From Liopterus haemorrhoidalis (Eukaryota > Arthropoda > Insecta > Coleoptera > Dytiscidae): a stretch of 64,000 nt of DNA. The translations under genes and the position numbers were made by a program. This document shows, piece by piece, positions 1 to 9,835 of this stretch (positions are counted from its first letter, which is position 1; the number at the start of each line of letters is the position of its first letter). Under the pieces are notes generated by a model. That model was not told where the DNA came from. It was given only the letters and a program-made list of their open reading frames with translations, and ran no database searches. The stretch spans positions 35,754,306 to 35,818,305 of the forward strand of contig OZ020616.1 in assembly GCA_963971575.1 (NCBI GenBank), written 5' to 3'.

Positions 1-35
1 GTTTGCAGTCTACAAACATCTAATTTTAATTTATA

Positions 36-278
36 AGTATAAGTATTAATTTTGAAGGTTGTGAACGGTAACGTACAGTTACGTATAACAAACATTTACG
101 TTAATTCTAAGTACTAATTCTAATTCCTAATTGAGAGGTTCTGAACGCAGCATAACTTATAATTATAAATATTAATTTAGAAGGTTGTGAACGCTAAAGT
201 ACAGTTACGAATAACAAGCATTTACGTTTATTCTAATTTCTAATTAAGAGGATGTGAACGCAGCATAATAATTATATT
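36..278. repeat. Two-copy tandem duplication, period about 126 bp
   Basis: Two diverged head-to-tail copies. The marker AAGGTTGTGAACG occurs at about 55 and again at 181, and CTGAACGCAGCATAA / GTGAACGCAGCATAA closes each unit. Several point differences separate the copies, so the duplication is not very recent. No coding content recognised; the origin is unknown. Confidence 0.75.
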
Positions 279-283
279 TATGC

Positions 284-1127
284 ATAAAAGTAATAAAAAC
301 TATCCTTACACATGGATGAATGCAAGGATGAATGCTGTGAAGGTAAAAGAGGCCTTTATGCGTTTTTTTAACTTAAAAAACTACAAAACTTCTGCACCTG
401 TTCTTGACAAGAGAAAACTATTGTGTAGTACACCAAACAACGAAAAATGGGGTGTGGGGTAGACTAGTGGAATAGCAACTATCCCGCCAGCCAAACCACT
501 ATCCTATCCCAAACAGGTGCCAGTGCTAGCGCCAGTTTAATCTCATGCGTTTATAATAGGATAGTAACCATTTTTGTCACTAGCAATCCGTACTAACCCC
601 TTTGCTAGCTTAATGTAAACGAGCTATAAAAAATGTTTCATTTCATTAATGCACGTTAATAACAACTGGAATTCATATAGTCTGCCATCTGCAATTTTAT
701 CATAAAACGACTTCTACACAATCTTCAATTGTTCGTAAATACTATTTTTGTCGAGGGATTTGTTATACAAAGTTATTTTTAAATCGTTGAAACCATATCA
801 TAATATTCTGGCAGGGAATTATATCTTGAGCGTAGGCCCTTTGACTAATATTATTTTAAGGTTTATGTCAAAGAACGGAGGACTAAAGTACACAAAGGAA
901 TTTAAACAAAATAGAAAAGTCTTGTTTCACAACGGAACATAAGATTAAAATTTCATTACGGATTTTATTTTAAAATGACAACATAATTAAAATTACATGT
1001 ATATCACTTTACAAAGAAATAATATAAATTAATTTGATAAATCTTCTTTTTTTTTCTCCTTCTTTGGGTATTGTTGGTATTGTTGTGTTAACTTTTGTCC
1101 TCACTCACATAAGTTTTCCATCTTGAA
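284..1127. other. No recognised gene
   Basis: AT-rich sequence with only short frames (up to about 64 codons) that show no family signature. A short, somewhat less AT-rich block at about 440-620 has no recognisable relative elsewhere in the window. Confidence 0.5.
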
Positions 1128-1128
1128 A

Positions 1129-1916
1129 TGCTAATTGTCAAGTCTTTTTACGTGTCCTGTATACCAATACTTTTTAGATATTTGGTTAGTGTCGCCACTG
1201 GTCGACGGGTATTCAATATTTCCTCGCATATGAAAAAAGTCTCTTCTGTGTGTTATCTTGGTCACTTTATCAGTGATGATCTCAATGACGCAGCTGACAT
1301 CGACAGGCAATGTCGGTCTGTTTGTGTGAAAGCAGACATGCTAAATCATAGATTTTTGAAATGCAGTCCTGATGTACGTAAATATTTCCATAATTAATAC
1401 TTTTTGCGGTAGTAAGTATACTTCGGCACTCTGGATATATCACACGAAAAGTCATATTCGTAAACTTGTCATTGCTACAACAATGCATTTCGAGTAATCT
1501 TTGGTTTGAAAAAGTATTATAGAGCGAGTGAAATGTTTGTGACGAATACAGTAAATTCATGTATGGCCATACTAAGGAAATATATTCATAGTTTGCAGGA
1601 AAGACTTTGGGCGACGGGTAACGAGCTTCTACAGTGCTGTTTAATAGTGATAAGAATTTTCTTACGCACTGGGCATTACAACTCATTCATTATCCTTTTA
1701 CGAATGAGCGGTCTCTCCTACGAGTTGTGACCATATTTTCAAAATTTATTACAAACTCAAACCATGTTTGTTGTATTTGTAATTTCTTGTTCTCTATTAA
1801 CTGTACATATCTTCTGTTTTCTGTTTCCGTTATGTATTGTGTGTTTTTTTTTTTTTTTTGTAAATATGTTTTTTTGGCTCTTGAGCCGTTAAATAAATAT
1901 ATTATTATTATTATAT
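1129..1916 (+). pseudogene. LINE reverse transcriptase, C-terminal remnant and 3' end
   Basis: The frame starting near 1128 reads through a block typical of the region after the RT domain of an endonuclease-RT LINE: YLGHFISDDLNDAADIDRQC followed by a CSPDVRK-like stretch up to about 1385. After a frameshift the match resumes at 1480-1660 (NAFRVIFGLKKYYRASEMFV, then a RKYIHSLQERL stretch). The unit ends in an AATAAATAT(ATT)n tail at about 1890-1916, as many LINE 3' ends do. The 5' truncation, frameshift and stops show a dead copy; the RT active site is absent. LINE identity is well supported by motif order; the clade is not assigned. Confidence 0.75.
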
Positions 1917-2235
1917 TGTTTAAACTATTCTATCCTACCTCAGTCTCATTTCGCGTCCTATCCACTGTAAACATCTACCTCGCCGTTTTTGAGTGATACT
2001 CGGTTTTGAGTATAGTTCTCGGGGTTTCTCCATTCACCATTTATTTTAGTGGACCTAAGATTTTAGTGTATACATAGCCCAAATGTGTAGTATTTTAAAA
2101 GCCTCTGAATATATAAAAATTGATAAAACGAGCAAAGAAGGTACACTATTCACAGCGATTGTCTAAATATGATCCTGTGTACAGAACAGATGTATCCAAA
2201 AATCCTTATAAAAATACAAGAAAATATACACGAAG
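1917..2235. other. No recognised gene
   Basis: AT-rich spacer between two LINE remnants. A short motif, CTATCCACTGTAA near 1960, recurs near 9862 and in related inverted form near 46055. It may mark a small dispersed repeat, but the matches are too short to delimit one. Confidence 0.4.
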
Positions 2236-2515
2236 CAATATCCGTCGGCAAGAACATTACTATCATATAGCTTTCCTCCCTTGTCGGAATATAAGGGAAC
2301 GAGAAGGCAGACCACTTCGCCAAAGAAGCCGTAGAGGGAGATGCTACCAAAATAGATAAACCAGCTACAGGCATAAAGGATTTAATAAAGAAATCCGTCA
2401 GATGTCAATGGAAGGAAAACTGGCAGTCAAATAACAGCCATCTAAAGAATATAAAAAAAATATACCAACAAGTGGACAAGAAAGGGTAGTCGCAGAGAAT
2501 AAATCATCTTAACTC
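2236..2515 (+). pseudogene. LINE RNase H domain remnant
   Basis: One forward frame reads GISGNEKADHFAKEAVEGD, the C-terminal RNase H motif of Jockey/I-type LINEs (G-N-E-x-A-D-xx-A-K-x-A). It is followed by about 45 residues typical of the linker after it (IKKSVRCQWKENWQ and on). Upstream the frame is shifted, so the first catalytic residues of RNase H are not recoverable. The fragment lies just before an RT fragment on the same strand, which is the wrong order for one element, so these are two LINE pieces side by side. Confidence 0.75.
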
Positions 2516-2584
2516 GACAAAGAATTGGCCATACCTTATACACGCACAAATATATCATTTTTTTTTTCAGGATCTAATTTCAAA

Positions 2585-4485
2585 TAATAGGGATGCCTCA
2601 AGGGTCCGTGTTAGGTTAGGATCCTCTTACTCTATGTGATTAATGCAAATGATTCATGTTTTCTTATAAAAAATATTACAATGTATGCAGATGACACCTA
2701 CATCAGCATTTTTAGGGTTTTGTAGGTATGACCAAAAAACCATTATAACGTCATTTTGTCGTCTGTCTGTCTGTCTGTCTGTCTGTTCGGTAAAAATTGT
2801 AGCCAAACGGCTAAACCTAGAGAGTTGAAATTTGGCATGCTTATACAAATTTTTGACCCGCACATAGAAAAAATACTAAAACATTTAAAAAACATATACC
2901 CCTAAAAATATAAACAAATATATGCTCACCAAAAAAAAAAAAAAAATTTAAATTCTGGGTAGGGTATCAAATGAAAGCCCTTAGTACGTGGATTAACGAT
3001 CAAAATTTTATTTTGTCAAAATAAATTATTTTGATGCGGTTTTTACCAAAATTGTGCAAAAAATTTTTTGTCCCACACCCTGTAGCCCAGATGGTTTAAA
3101 CTAAAAATCTGAACAAATTCGAAGTATGTACATTGGTGTGAACCGGAATAGTACAACAGGAATTTTTGATCAGATTATGTTTTCGGAAAATAATGCATTT
3201 TTTGTGTTTTTAACCAAAATATGTTAAATATTTAATTCGCTATGTAACCCAGTAGATAAGCCAGTGCTCATAGCGATGTGCGTTTAGTCATTTGTTTTCT
3301 AATTTGCTAAACAGGTAACTTGCGATCTAGAGTTTGAATCCTGTCAGATTTAAATTTTTTGCTATTTTTTGCAGTTTTCTTTTGTTTAAATTATTTTGTC
3401 AAAATTCTAGTTATATTTTGGTAAATGTTGCATTTAATTTTTAAAAGCGTAAATTTAATAACCAGTGGGAAGTGTTGAAATTATAATTTAATGCTATGTT
3501 TAAGCAACCAGTAGAAGCCATAGGTGCAATTTACAAAATCTTAATGAACCTTGCTATGTAAAAAAATACTGCACATATTTAGAAACTTAAATAATGGTAT
3601 TAGGAATTCGAATTAAAATTCATAAAAAAATATTTTGACATAAAATTTGTTTTGGCATCCCAAATAATCATCATTCAGTTACTAAATACCTGCAAAACCC
3701 TGAAATGTGTGAAACTTCACACTTCACATCAATTTTTTCAAAAATAAGGTAGAAACTATTAGAGAAACAGACAGAATTATAGCTGACTAGGCTAATGGTG
3801 TGAAATTAATGGTATACTATGAAACTATAGCAAAACTAAAGTTATAGAACTGTCCCTAAGAGTAAATGATGAAATCAATAGTTTTCTCTACCAAACAAAT
3901 ATTGAAGCAATAAATTGTCAAAACTGCCTAGTTATCTACACAGGTAATAACTTAAATTATAAATTACAGTTTCAACTACTGACTACCTCACTAAATTAAA
4001 TATGGTATACAATAAGATACTTTGCTCATTTTGCTAGCGATAAGATTGTCAGAGCCATATATTTTTACTCAAAAATAATATTATGTATTGAAATATGGGG
4101 CCTGGCAAAAGATTGGCATAAAGTGTTCATTGTTCAGAAAAGAGCAGTGAGAATTATGTTTAAATGAAAATATAGAACGTATTGCAAAAGTACATTTATT
4201 TCTAATAATTTATTAACTTTACCTTGTATTTATATATATTCAATGTTAAAATATGTATACGGTAACAGGATTAAATTTGTATTTGGTACAGAAGTATATA
4301 ATACTCGAGAAGATATAATTAGTCTACCTAGGCACACAAGATCAGACTTTGAAAAAAATTTACTATATATAGGCGCTAAATTATATAACAAATTGAACAA
4401 TGACACAAAAAAGCTGCCAACACTAAAATTCTCAAAAATAATTAAAAAATTTCTAATATCTGATAATCTGATAATATTGATATAA
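2585..4485 (+). pseudogene. LINE reverse transcriptase, split by a DINE-1-like insertion
   Basis: At 2590-2625 the frame gives GMPQGSVLG, and at 2686-2703 MYADDTY: the two core RT motifs at the usual separation. The frame then breaks at an inserted DINE-1-like repeat (2709-3738) and LINE homology resumes after it. At about 4020-4480 it reads through the RT C-terminal region (an IEIWGLAKDWHK stretch, VQKRAVRIM, then LLTLPCIYIYSMLKYVYGNR). Stops and frameshifts occur throughout. The distal part, from 4243 to 4485, is an 80-codon open frame. The copy was already a LINE fragment when the repeat landed, and it is followed by a TA microsatellite that may have grown from its 3' tail. Confidence 0.8.
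2709..3738 (+). mobile_element. DINE-1/Helentron-like element, copy 1
   Basis: Starts with TTTTTAGGGTTTTGTAGGTA, carries a (GTCT)n array at about 2758-2786, and ends with an inverted copy of the start (ATACCTGCAAAACCCT near 3690). A short hairpin follows (in this copy GTGTGAAACTTCACAC), then CACTTCACATCAATTTTTT. This layout (5' sub-terminal repeat, GTCT microsatellite, inverted sub-terminal repeat and hairpin at the 3' end) is that of Drosophila DINE-1 and other Helentron-associated elements. No protein is encoded. It interrupts the LINE RT frame directly after the YADD box. A tRNA-like box B remnant (TTTGAATCC) lies near 3333. Confidence 0.75.
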
Positions 4486-4503
4486 CATTGTACTTGTTGT
4501 TGT

Positions 4504-4507
<4 letters not shown>

Positions 4508-4584
<77 letters not shown>

Positions 4585-4590
4585 TATTTA
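4508..4590. repeat. (TA)n microsatellite
   Basis: Nearly pure TA dinucleotide run of about 70 bp with a slightly degenerate 3' edge. It separates two LINE fragments and may derive from the A/T tail of the upstream one. Confidence 0.95.
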
Positions 4591-4651
4591 TATTTCTTAT
4601 TTTTTTGCATTTTCTGCTGTAAAATTCATAACTTACTTAAAATTCATTCCC

Positions 4652-5411
4652 ACTTACTCACAACGCCATCATTCAACAAGATATTGACAAAGTGTTAAAG
4701 TGGACTGACGATTGGCTGATAACTATAAATCCAGATAAGTGCTCAGTGTTACATATTGGCTCTAACAACCCTCGTCTACCCTATAACATCAGTAATAAAA
4801 CATTAAAATCTGTTGAACAACAAGTCGACCTCGGATTAACTGTTAGTTTTAACTTAAAGTGGGATAATCACTTAATTAATATCACGAAAAAAGCAAACTC
4901 GTTATTATATGTGTTTAAAAAATCATTTAAAAACTTAACAGAAAACACTTTTAAAAAACTTTATAAAACATATATAAGACCATTACTCGAGTACGGTGTT
5001 ACTGTGTGGTGCCCTTACTTGGAAAAAGACATACACTTAATAGAAAAAGTGCAACGGCGGGCGACAAAAATTCCTAAAGAGTTAAAAAATTTAAACTATG
5101 ATCGACGACTACAGTCATTAAATTTATTAACATTAAAAAAAAGAAGAGAACGTGGTGATCTAATTGAAACGTATAAAATATTTAATAACTATTACTCTTG
5201 TGATCTCAAATCTATTTTCAATATTAGCAGCAATAATAACTTACGTGGCCACAGATTTAAACTAGAGAGACAAAAATTTAAAAAATTAGCAAGGGAACAT
5301 TTCTTAGCCAACAGAGTGCATCACTTGTGGAACAGTTTACCAGATAATACTGTGACCGCAACATCAGTAAATAGTTTTAAAAATAAAATAGATGAAGTTC
5401 TTTTTCAGTAG
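4652..5411 (+). pseudogene. LINE reverse transcriptase, C-terminal part, frame intact
   Basis: An uninterrupted frame encodes the region just after the YADD box of a LINE RT: LKWTDDWLITINPDKCSVLH (the usual W-x5-N-x-x-K block), then a DLGLTVSFNLKWDNH stretch, SLLYVFKKSFKN, YIRPLLEYGVTVWCPY and VQRRATK, ending in a LWNSLPDNTV-type tail before the stop at 5409-5411. It lacks the start, endonuclease and RT palm, so it is a 5'-truncated insertion as LINEs commonly leave. The clean frame suggests it is younger than the other LINE pieces here. Its 3' untranslated region is split by the LTR element at 5455-7748 and resumes at 7753. Confidence 0.85.
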
Positions 5412-5454
5412 TTATGTTTAGTTATCTTTGTCAAATTGTTAAACATTTAAATCA

Positions 5455-5723
5455 TGTAACGTAGATTTCATCACCAGGCTGTTACTTAGCAACCGAATAA
5501 TATTGTTGTTTTAGTGAAATGTCATATTAAACATATTTTGTTCTACAAAAACCTTTCAATAGATTATTTTATACTTACAACTGTTTAATAAATTTAATAA
5601 CGTGTAAATAGTGGTTTTCTTTCAGCTGCTTTCACACGTAGCGGTTACCTTTGTTTAGCCGGACATTAAGGTGAAACCGCCGGCACCTAAAATTTATATA
5701 AGGCTGGGTGCTACGACGTTACA
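5455..5723 (+). repeat. 5' LTR
   Basis: 269 bp, bounded by TGTAAC and GTTACA, a 6-bp terminal inverted repeat. It contains AATAAA at 5587-5592, a plausible polyadenylation signal, and a TATATAAG box at 5695-5702. The TATA-like box lies only about 20 bp from the LTR end, so a start site 25-30 bp downstream would fall at or beyond the LTR boundary. It is therefore uncertain that this box is the working promoter. Confidence 0.95.
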
Positions 5724-5726
5724 AAT

Positions 5727-5744
5727 TGGCAGCCCAACGTCGAG
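5727..5744 (+). other. Primer-binding site of the LTR element
   Basis: Three bases after the 5' LTR the sequence reads TGGCAGCCCAACGTCGAG. TGG is the complement of the CCA end of a tRNA, and the position and length fit a minus-strand primer-binding site. I did not assign the tRNA; matching these 18 bases to the tRNA 3' ends of the host would settle it. Confidence 0.75.
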
Positions 5745-5974
5745 GCCTTAACACGAAAAGTATAAAAGTAAAGGAAAAGGTGTTGTCCGAGATTGTTGCA
5801 GTTTGTGAAAAGTGCAAGTATTTGTACTAATTGTTGCAATCCGAACTGTTATCGGGAAGATTTCAGTTTTATGTAGGTCGATTACTGACACACAACGACC
5901 AAATTTCCGAAGAAAGGTTTTGTTTTACGAACAAAGACTGAACAATTGTAAGTACTACAATAATATTTAACGAA

Positions 5975-7489
5975 ATGGGTCGCAGTGATCGCACAAGGGT
6001 CGCGTCGCCAGTTCAACCCATGAATATTTGTATGAGTACTTTGCAGTTTCAAGAACTGTTAGCTACAATACAGCAGCAGACTGCATTTGTTAGAACCGAA
6101 CTGGAGACAGTGGCGGCGACAACAAAACTACAACCGCGAGTAGGAGACTTTTCAAAATGTAGTGCGCGTTTTAACGGCAGCAAAGATGCGTCCGTCGAAG
6201 CTTTCATAGATGCAGTAACAACTTATAAAGAGTGCGCGAATGTGAGCAAAGACAATGCGTTGAAAGGACTTTCAATGTTACTTACCGACTTCGCAGCCAC
6301 CTGGTGGCAAGGGGTTAAAACGACAATCGAGACGTGGGATGACGCGATTAGCAAATTACGGGGCGCGTTCGGTCCAAAGAAACCACCATTTAGACTGTTC
6401 CGAGATCTGTTTGCTGAAGAGCAAAACGAGAGCGAAGCTACTGAAATGTTTGGTTGCAAGTGTCGTGCAATATTAGCAAAACTCCCGTACAAGATAGACG
6501 AACAAATTCAGCTTGATATGGTTTATGGCCTATTACACAGGCGTATACGAAAGCGTGTCGCTCGCGACGACTTTACTACGTTTTCCGAGTTATTATCGCG
6601 TACGCGTTCGGTTGAAGAATCCCTAGAAGAGGTAAAACATCCGATCGTGAAAGAAAGAAGTCCAACACAGGAACCTAGTGTGTCAGCTGTGAACAAAGGT
6701 TCCACACAGCGCTGCAAATACTGCAAGAAGACAGGGCATACTGCAGAAGATTGCCCAAAACTTGTCAAGAATAAGTCATCACCGAGACAGCTTCGAGAAG
6801 ACGAAGGCGTCAATCTGACCAAACGCCAACGCCAACAGATGGATGACCTTCTAGAGGCTAACGCTCAAACGTTTGAGCCAGGGAGAGCGCCAACCCAGTA
6901 TGCAGAACATCAGATTGTACTTAAACCTGATGTACAACCAATTTCAAGTCCGCCATACAGGATCGCGGGTCCTAAACTTGAAATTCTGCAAAAAGAAAGA
7001 ATATGCACAGCTATAGCTGAATTTCCCTCAAGGAAAGCTAACGACCTCAGGACAGAGCAGCTAGCAGACCTTGAATTAGCAAAAATAGTTCGATGTTTTG
7101 AAGCTACATCACCCAAACCAGAATTGGCTCAATGGACAGGGAAAGGTTACCTGATGTCACAAGGTATACTTTACCGACACTCACCTGAAACTGATGAGGA
7201 AGAAGCACAGTTAGTAGTTCCCGAAGAAGGACGTCGCCGTATTCTGGAAGAATATCATGATGCCCCAACCGCAGGACACTACGGTGTTGAGAATACTCTA
7301 CAGAAGCCAACGGAGACGATTGGTAAGTACCATACGTCTGAATTAACCCCATTCATTGGAAGTTCTAGAGACCTTCAACCTGTGTTGCTGAAACGTAAAC
7401 GAGGGCGCCCCAGGAAATCAGACCAAGTTGTGTACGGGTTCCTGCACGAGGGCGAACGCAGCAACCCGAGGGGGAGAGTTGTAACGTAG
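5975..7489 (+). CDS. Gag capsid and zinc knuckle fused in frame to remnants of Pol (504 aa)
   Basis: The frame is open for 504 codons. Residues about 55-225 form a retrotransposon Gag capsid domain of the Ty3/Gypsy and Arc type, with SVEAFIDAV, the signature AATWWQGV (W110-W111) and a following WDDAI...FGPKKPP block. C247-C250-H255-C260 is a CX2CX4HX4C zinc knuckle. Residues about 271-340 resemble the segment just before the RT fingers (LTKRQRQQMDDLLEAN, HQIVLKPDVQPISSPPYRI). Residues about 343-445 resemble the RNase H-integrase junction and include the two histidines of the integrase zinc domain (H428, H435) but not its cysteines. A basic C-terminal tail follows (KRKRGRPRK). Protease, the RT active site, RNase H and the integrase DDE core are absent. 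The start is the first ATG of the frame, with G at -3 and +4. The frame runs into the 3' LTR, and its stop is LTR sequence. It likely makes capsids that package the element RNA. Confidence 0.88.
   Translation: MGRSDRTRVASPVQPMNICMSTLQFQELLATIQQQTAFVRTELETVAATTKLQPRVGDFSKCSARFNGSKDASVEAFIDAVTTYKECANVSKDNALKGLSMLLTDFAATWWQGVKTTIETWDDAISKLRGAFGPKKPPFRLFRDLFAEEQNESEATEMFGCKCRAILAKLPYKIDEQIQLDMVYGLLHRRIRKRVARDDFTTFSELLSRTRSVEESLEEVKHPIVKERSPTQEPSVSAVNKGSTQRCKYCKKTGHTAEDCPKLVKNKSSPRQLREDEGVNLTKRQRQQMDDLLEANAQTFEPGRAPTQYAEHQIVLKPDVQPISSPPYRIAGPKLEILQKERICTAIAEFPSRKANDLRTEQLADLELAKIVRCFEATSPKPELAQWTGKGYLMSQGILYRHSPETDEEEAQLVVPEEGRRRILEEYHDAPTAGHYGVENTLQKPTETIGKYHTSELTPFIGSSRDLQPVLLKRKRGRPRKSDQVVYGFLHEGERSNPRGRVVT
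7468..7478 (+). other. Polypurine tract
   Basis: GAGGGGGAGAG lies one base before the 3' LTR and inside the end of the Gag-Pol frame. Its position is right for plus-strand DNA priming. Confidence 0.8.
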
Positions 7490-7748
7490 ATTTCATCACC
7501 AGGCTGTTACTTAGCAACCGAATAATATTGTTGTTTTAGTGAAATGTCATATTAAACATATTTTGTTCTACAAAAACCTTTCAATAGATTATTTTATACT
7601 TACAACTGTTTAATAAATTTAATAACGTGTAAATAGTGGTTTTCTTTCAGCTGCTTTCACACGTAGCGGTTACCTTTGTTTAGCCGGACATTAAGGTGAA
7701 ACCGCCGGCACCTAAAATTTATATAAGGCTGGGTGCTACGACGTTACA
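7480..7748 (+). repeat. 3' LTR
   Basis: Same 269 bp as the 5' LTR with no difference found by reading, including AATAAA at 7612-7617. The flanking ATCA at 7749-7752 is the target duplication. Confidence 0.95.
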
Positions 7749-7752
7749 ATCA

Positions 7753-7946
7753 TAAATTGTCTGTGCAAAATTATAACTAATTTAATATATTGTATGTATA
7801 TAGTGTTTAGATTATCATCATAAGTAATTATATAAATGTGTTAGCTGTAATATATAAATTACTATACTTGTAAAAGTAAGGCATTATCGGCTTTGCCGCC
7901 TGCTTTACTAAATAAATAATAAATAATAAATAAAATAAAATAAAAT
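7753..7946 (+). mobile_element. 3' end of the LINE interrupted by the LTR element
   Basis: Directly after the target duplication the LINE 3' untranslated region resumes. It ends with a hairpin (GTAAGGCA...TGCTTTAC with an inner CGGC/GCCG, 7876-7907) and a (TAAATAA)n/(AAAAT)n tail. A terminal hairpin plus a short A-rich repeat tail is typical of CR1- and L2-like LINE 3' ends. Joined with 4652-5454 it forms one 5'-truncated LINE copy. Confidence 0.75.
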
Positions 7947-8149
7947 ATATTCTATATATGGTTATATGTTGATATGGTATATTTTTGTATATGTACATAT
8001 ACAGGCTTTCATATGCAGTCTAGATTTCATATGGTTGATTGTCACATGTAAAAATTTTGTTTAAATATTTGAAATTTTTCTCTACAGAATCTATGTATTC
8101 TTTTATAGTTAAGTAAAACATTATTACTATTATATTATTATTATTATCT
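7947..8149. other. No recognised gene
   Basis: AT-rich spacer between LINE remnants. The minus-strand frame at 8020-8208 shows no family resemblance. Confidence 0.5.
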
Positions 8150-8345
8150 TTGAAATAAAAAACCACCTGACATGCAACGTATGTGATACAAGAATCACTG
8201 TAAGTCATATTCTGCAGGAATACTCACAATACAATGGACCAAAGACTGCAAAACAACTTAAAAAACAGTTTCCAATACACCCTGTCGAACAATACCGAGA
8301 ATGAAAACAAAGTGTTAACATTTTTAAAAAGTATAAATATATGCC
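8150..8345 (+). pseudogene. LINE ORF2 C-terminal remnant
   Basis: A forward frame reads NHLTCNVCDTRITVSHILQE and then YNGPKTAKQLKKQFP. The C-xx-C...HIL-x-E/C-xx-Y block is the conserved zinc-like tail after the RNase H domain of Jockey/I-type LINEs. Only this tail is present, followed by stops, so it is a short fossil. Confidence 0.65.
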
Positions 8346-8454
8346 ATTAAATATAAAGCCCCCTCCAGTTAATAATATATTGTACAGTTTAACAATGTAA
8401 AAATGTTTACGCTAACCTATTGTAATAATTTAATTTAATGTATTGTAAATGGGA

Positions 8455-8895
8455 GTAACGGGAAAAAAATGGCGGAAGCATTCGAAATGTGGTGCTATCG
8501 AAGAATGTTGAAAACTCGATGGGTAGATAGAGTAACCAACGAAGAAGTATTGAGGAAAATGGAAGAGGAACCATGTCTGTGGAGAATATTGCAGAAGAGA
8601 AGAGATGTTTGAATTGTATATATTATAAGACACGAAGGACTGGTAAAACAATACTGGAAAGAATAGTCGAGGGAAAGAACAGTAGGGGTAGACTAACGCA
8701 AGAGTACATGAAACAAATAACGGAAGATATTAACGGCAACACGTACGTGGAACTAAAAAGACTGGCTGTGAACAGGAAAGCCTGGACAAATTCTGCAAAC
8801 CAACCTATTGGTTAAAAATATTAGAAGGAAATATGAATATATAAGTCAATGTATGGCCGTGCCAATAGTTGTGGTAACTGAGGCACTTTACATAT
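8455..8895 (+). pseudogene. Endonuclease-RT LINE, C-terminal tail
   Basis: The forward translation reads AFEMWCYRRMLKTRWVDRVT, then NEEVLRKMEEEP. After a stop and frameshift comes LERIVEGKNSRGRLTQEYMK. These are the conserved tail blocks (FE-MWCYRRML-x-W-DRVTN-EV and EGK-xx-GR) of one common insect endonuclease-RT LINE group. The RT core is absent and at least one stop interrupts the frame. The 3' limit is approximate. Confidence 0.75.
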
Positions 8896-9074
8896 AAGAG
8901 TTTTTTAAAAAAAGAGTTTTTAAAAAAGTTCTTTTTATATTTTACTGACCCTCGTACTTCCTTTCCTGATCATGTTTTTTTTTTTTTAATTAATTAAAGG
9001 TACTTCAACAGTTTGGGATATTAGTACCCGGTATTGTATTTGATAAGATATTGTTGATTATATTACATTGTGTG

Positions 9075-9835
9075 GGTATTATGTATGTTGGTGGTAGTCT
9101 ATATTTGTCTGTATAGTTTTGTGTCTGTTAGAAATTTATGTAGGATTTCTTTGTTATTGTCATTAAGTGCTTCTTGTAGGGTGTCAGATATTTGGTGTGT
9201 CTGTCTTATTGTGTCATATTTGGTGTATTATGTAATAATGTGTTGTGCTGTAATAATTGTGTTGCAGTCGTTACACAATGGGGGATATTCTATCTTCATT
9301 TTGTAGCTGTGTGTTATTCTTGTGTGTCCAATTCGTAGTCTGGTAGTAGAAGTTTGTTCTCTTCTTGTTCCCGAGAATGGTCATTTCGTCGTGTCGGAAT
9401 TTATTGTTCTTAGTTTGTTAAGTTGTGTATTTTGCCATATGTTGTCTACTTCTTCTCGGATTTTATGTTTTATTTCATTTTTCATGTCATAGTCTTGTAC
9501 GGTCGAATTATTCATTGGATTCTTTCTGGCGGCTTGTTTGGCTGCGGCATCTGCTTTTTCGTTACCTTTTATGCTTATATGTGAAGATACCCAGACCAAG
9601 CTGATTACTGTGTTTTGTCCTTGTAGGCTGTGTATTTTTGTTTTTTTTTAATATTTCTTGGATGATTCTATTGCTAATATATATTTTGAAGTCTGAGTAG
9701 ATGATGTATTTGGAGCTTCTTTGATCTTTTTGAGCGATGATTTCTACACTTCTTAAAATTCTTATGGCCTCGGCTGTGAAGATACTTATTGGGCTATGGA
9801 ATTTATATTGGTGACTGATCATGTTTACCATTATT
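9075..9835 (-). pseudogene. LINE RNase H domain and C-terminal tail
   Basis: On the minus strand, 9831 to about 9600 reads SPISIFTAEAIRILRSVEII and YSDFKIYISN (the YTAEA-AI and SD core of RNase H). A frameshift leads to VWVSSHISIKGNEKADAAAK at 9599-9540. Further down, TRLRIGHTRITHSYKM and PLCNDCNTIITAQHII match the LINE C-terminal zinc-like block. The domain order is correct, so this is one decayed copy. The same LINE family appears at 38390-39100. Confidence 0.8.

Larger units (their letters stand above)
5455..7748 (+). mobile_element. Complete compact Ty3/Gypsy-type LTR retrotransposon, 2.3 kb
   Basis: Two 269-bp LTRs that look identical base for base flank a 1.76-kb interior. The LTRs begin TGTAAC and end GTTACA. 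The 4-bp target duplication ATCA is at 5451-5454 and 7749-7752, the size usual for Gypsy elements. A primer-binding site, one long frame and a polypurine tract are present. Identical LTRs imply very recent insertion. The element is far shorter than autonomous relatives because protease, most of RT, RNase H and the integrase core are missing, so it should depend on enzymes supplied by a longer relative. It sits in the 3' untranslated region of a LINE. Confidence 0.93.

Noticed and set aside
1282..1686. 134-codon minus-strand frame
   Set aside because: It is the antisense of the LINE remnant on the plus strand and has no motif of its own.
1955..1985. Short motif shared with 9860 and 46055 as a dispersed repeat
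   Set aside because: The match is about 16-20 bases only and boundaries cannot be set; listed in the spacer notes rather than as a repeat.
1634..1996. 120-codon plus-strand frame
   Set aside because: It runs through a T run and the LINE tail; the composition is low-complexity hydrophobic, and there is no domain.
2600..2625. Telomere-type TTAGG repeat
   Set aside because: TTAGGTTAGGATCC is only two partial units inside the LINE RT coding remnant (VLG codons).
2758..2786. CRISPR-like direct repeats
   Set aside because: GTCT units are contiguous with no spacers; this is a eukaryotic microsatellite. No cas genes and no bacterial gene organisation anywhere.
2654..2863. Frame with TDRQTDRRQ repeats (similar ones at 30330-30569 and 50606-50803)
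   Set aside because: It is the translation of the GTCT microsatellite inside DINE-1-like elements, not a protein.
6223..7352. Four minus-strand frames of 68-99 codons
   Set aside because: They are antisense shadows of the Gag-Pol frame.
5975..7748. Possible envelope gene, which would make the LTR element an endogenous retrovirus
   Set aside because: There is no room after the Pol remnant, and no signal peptide, furin site or membrane anchor in the frame.
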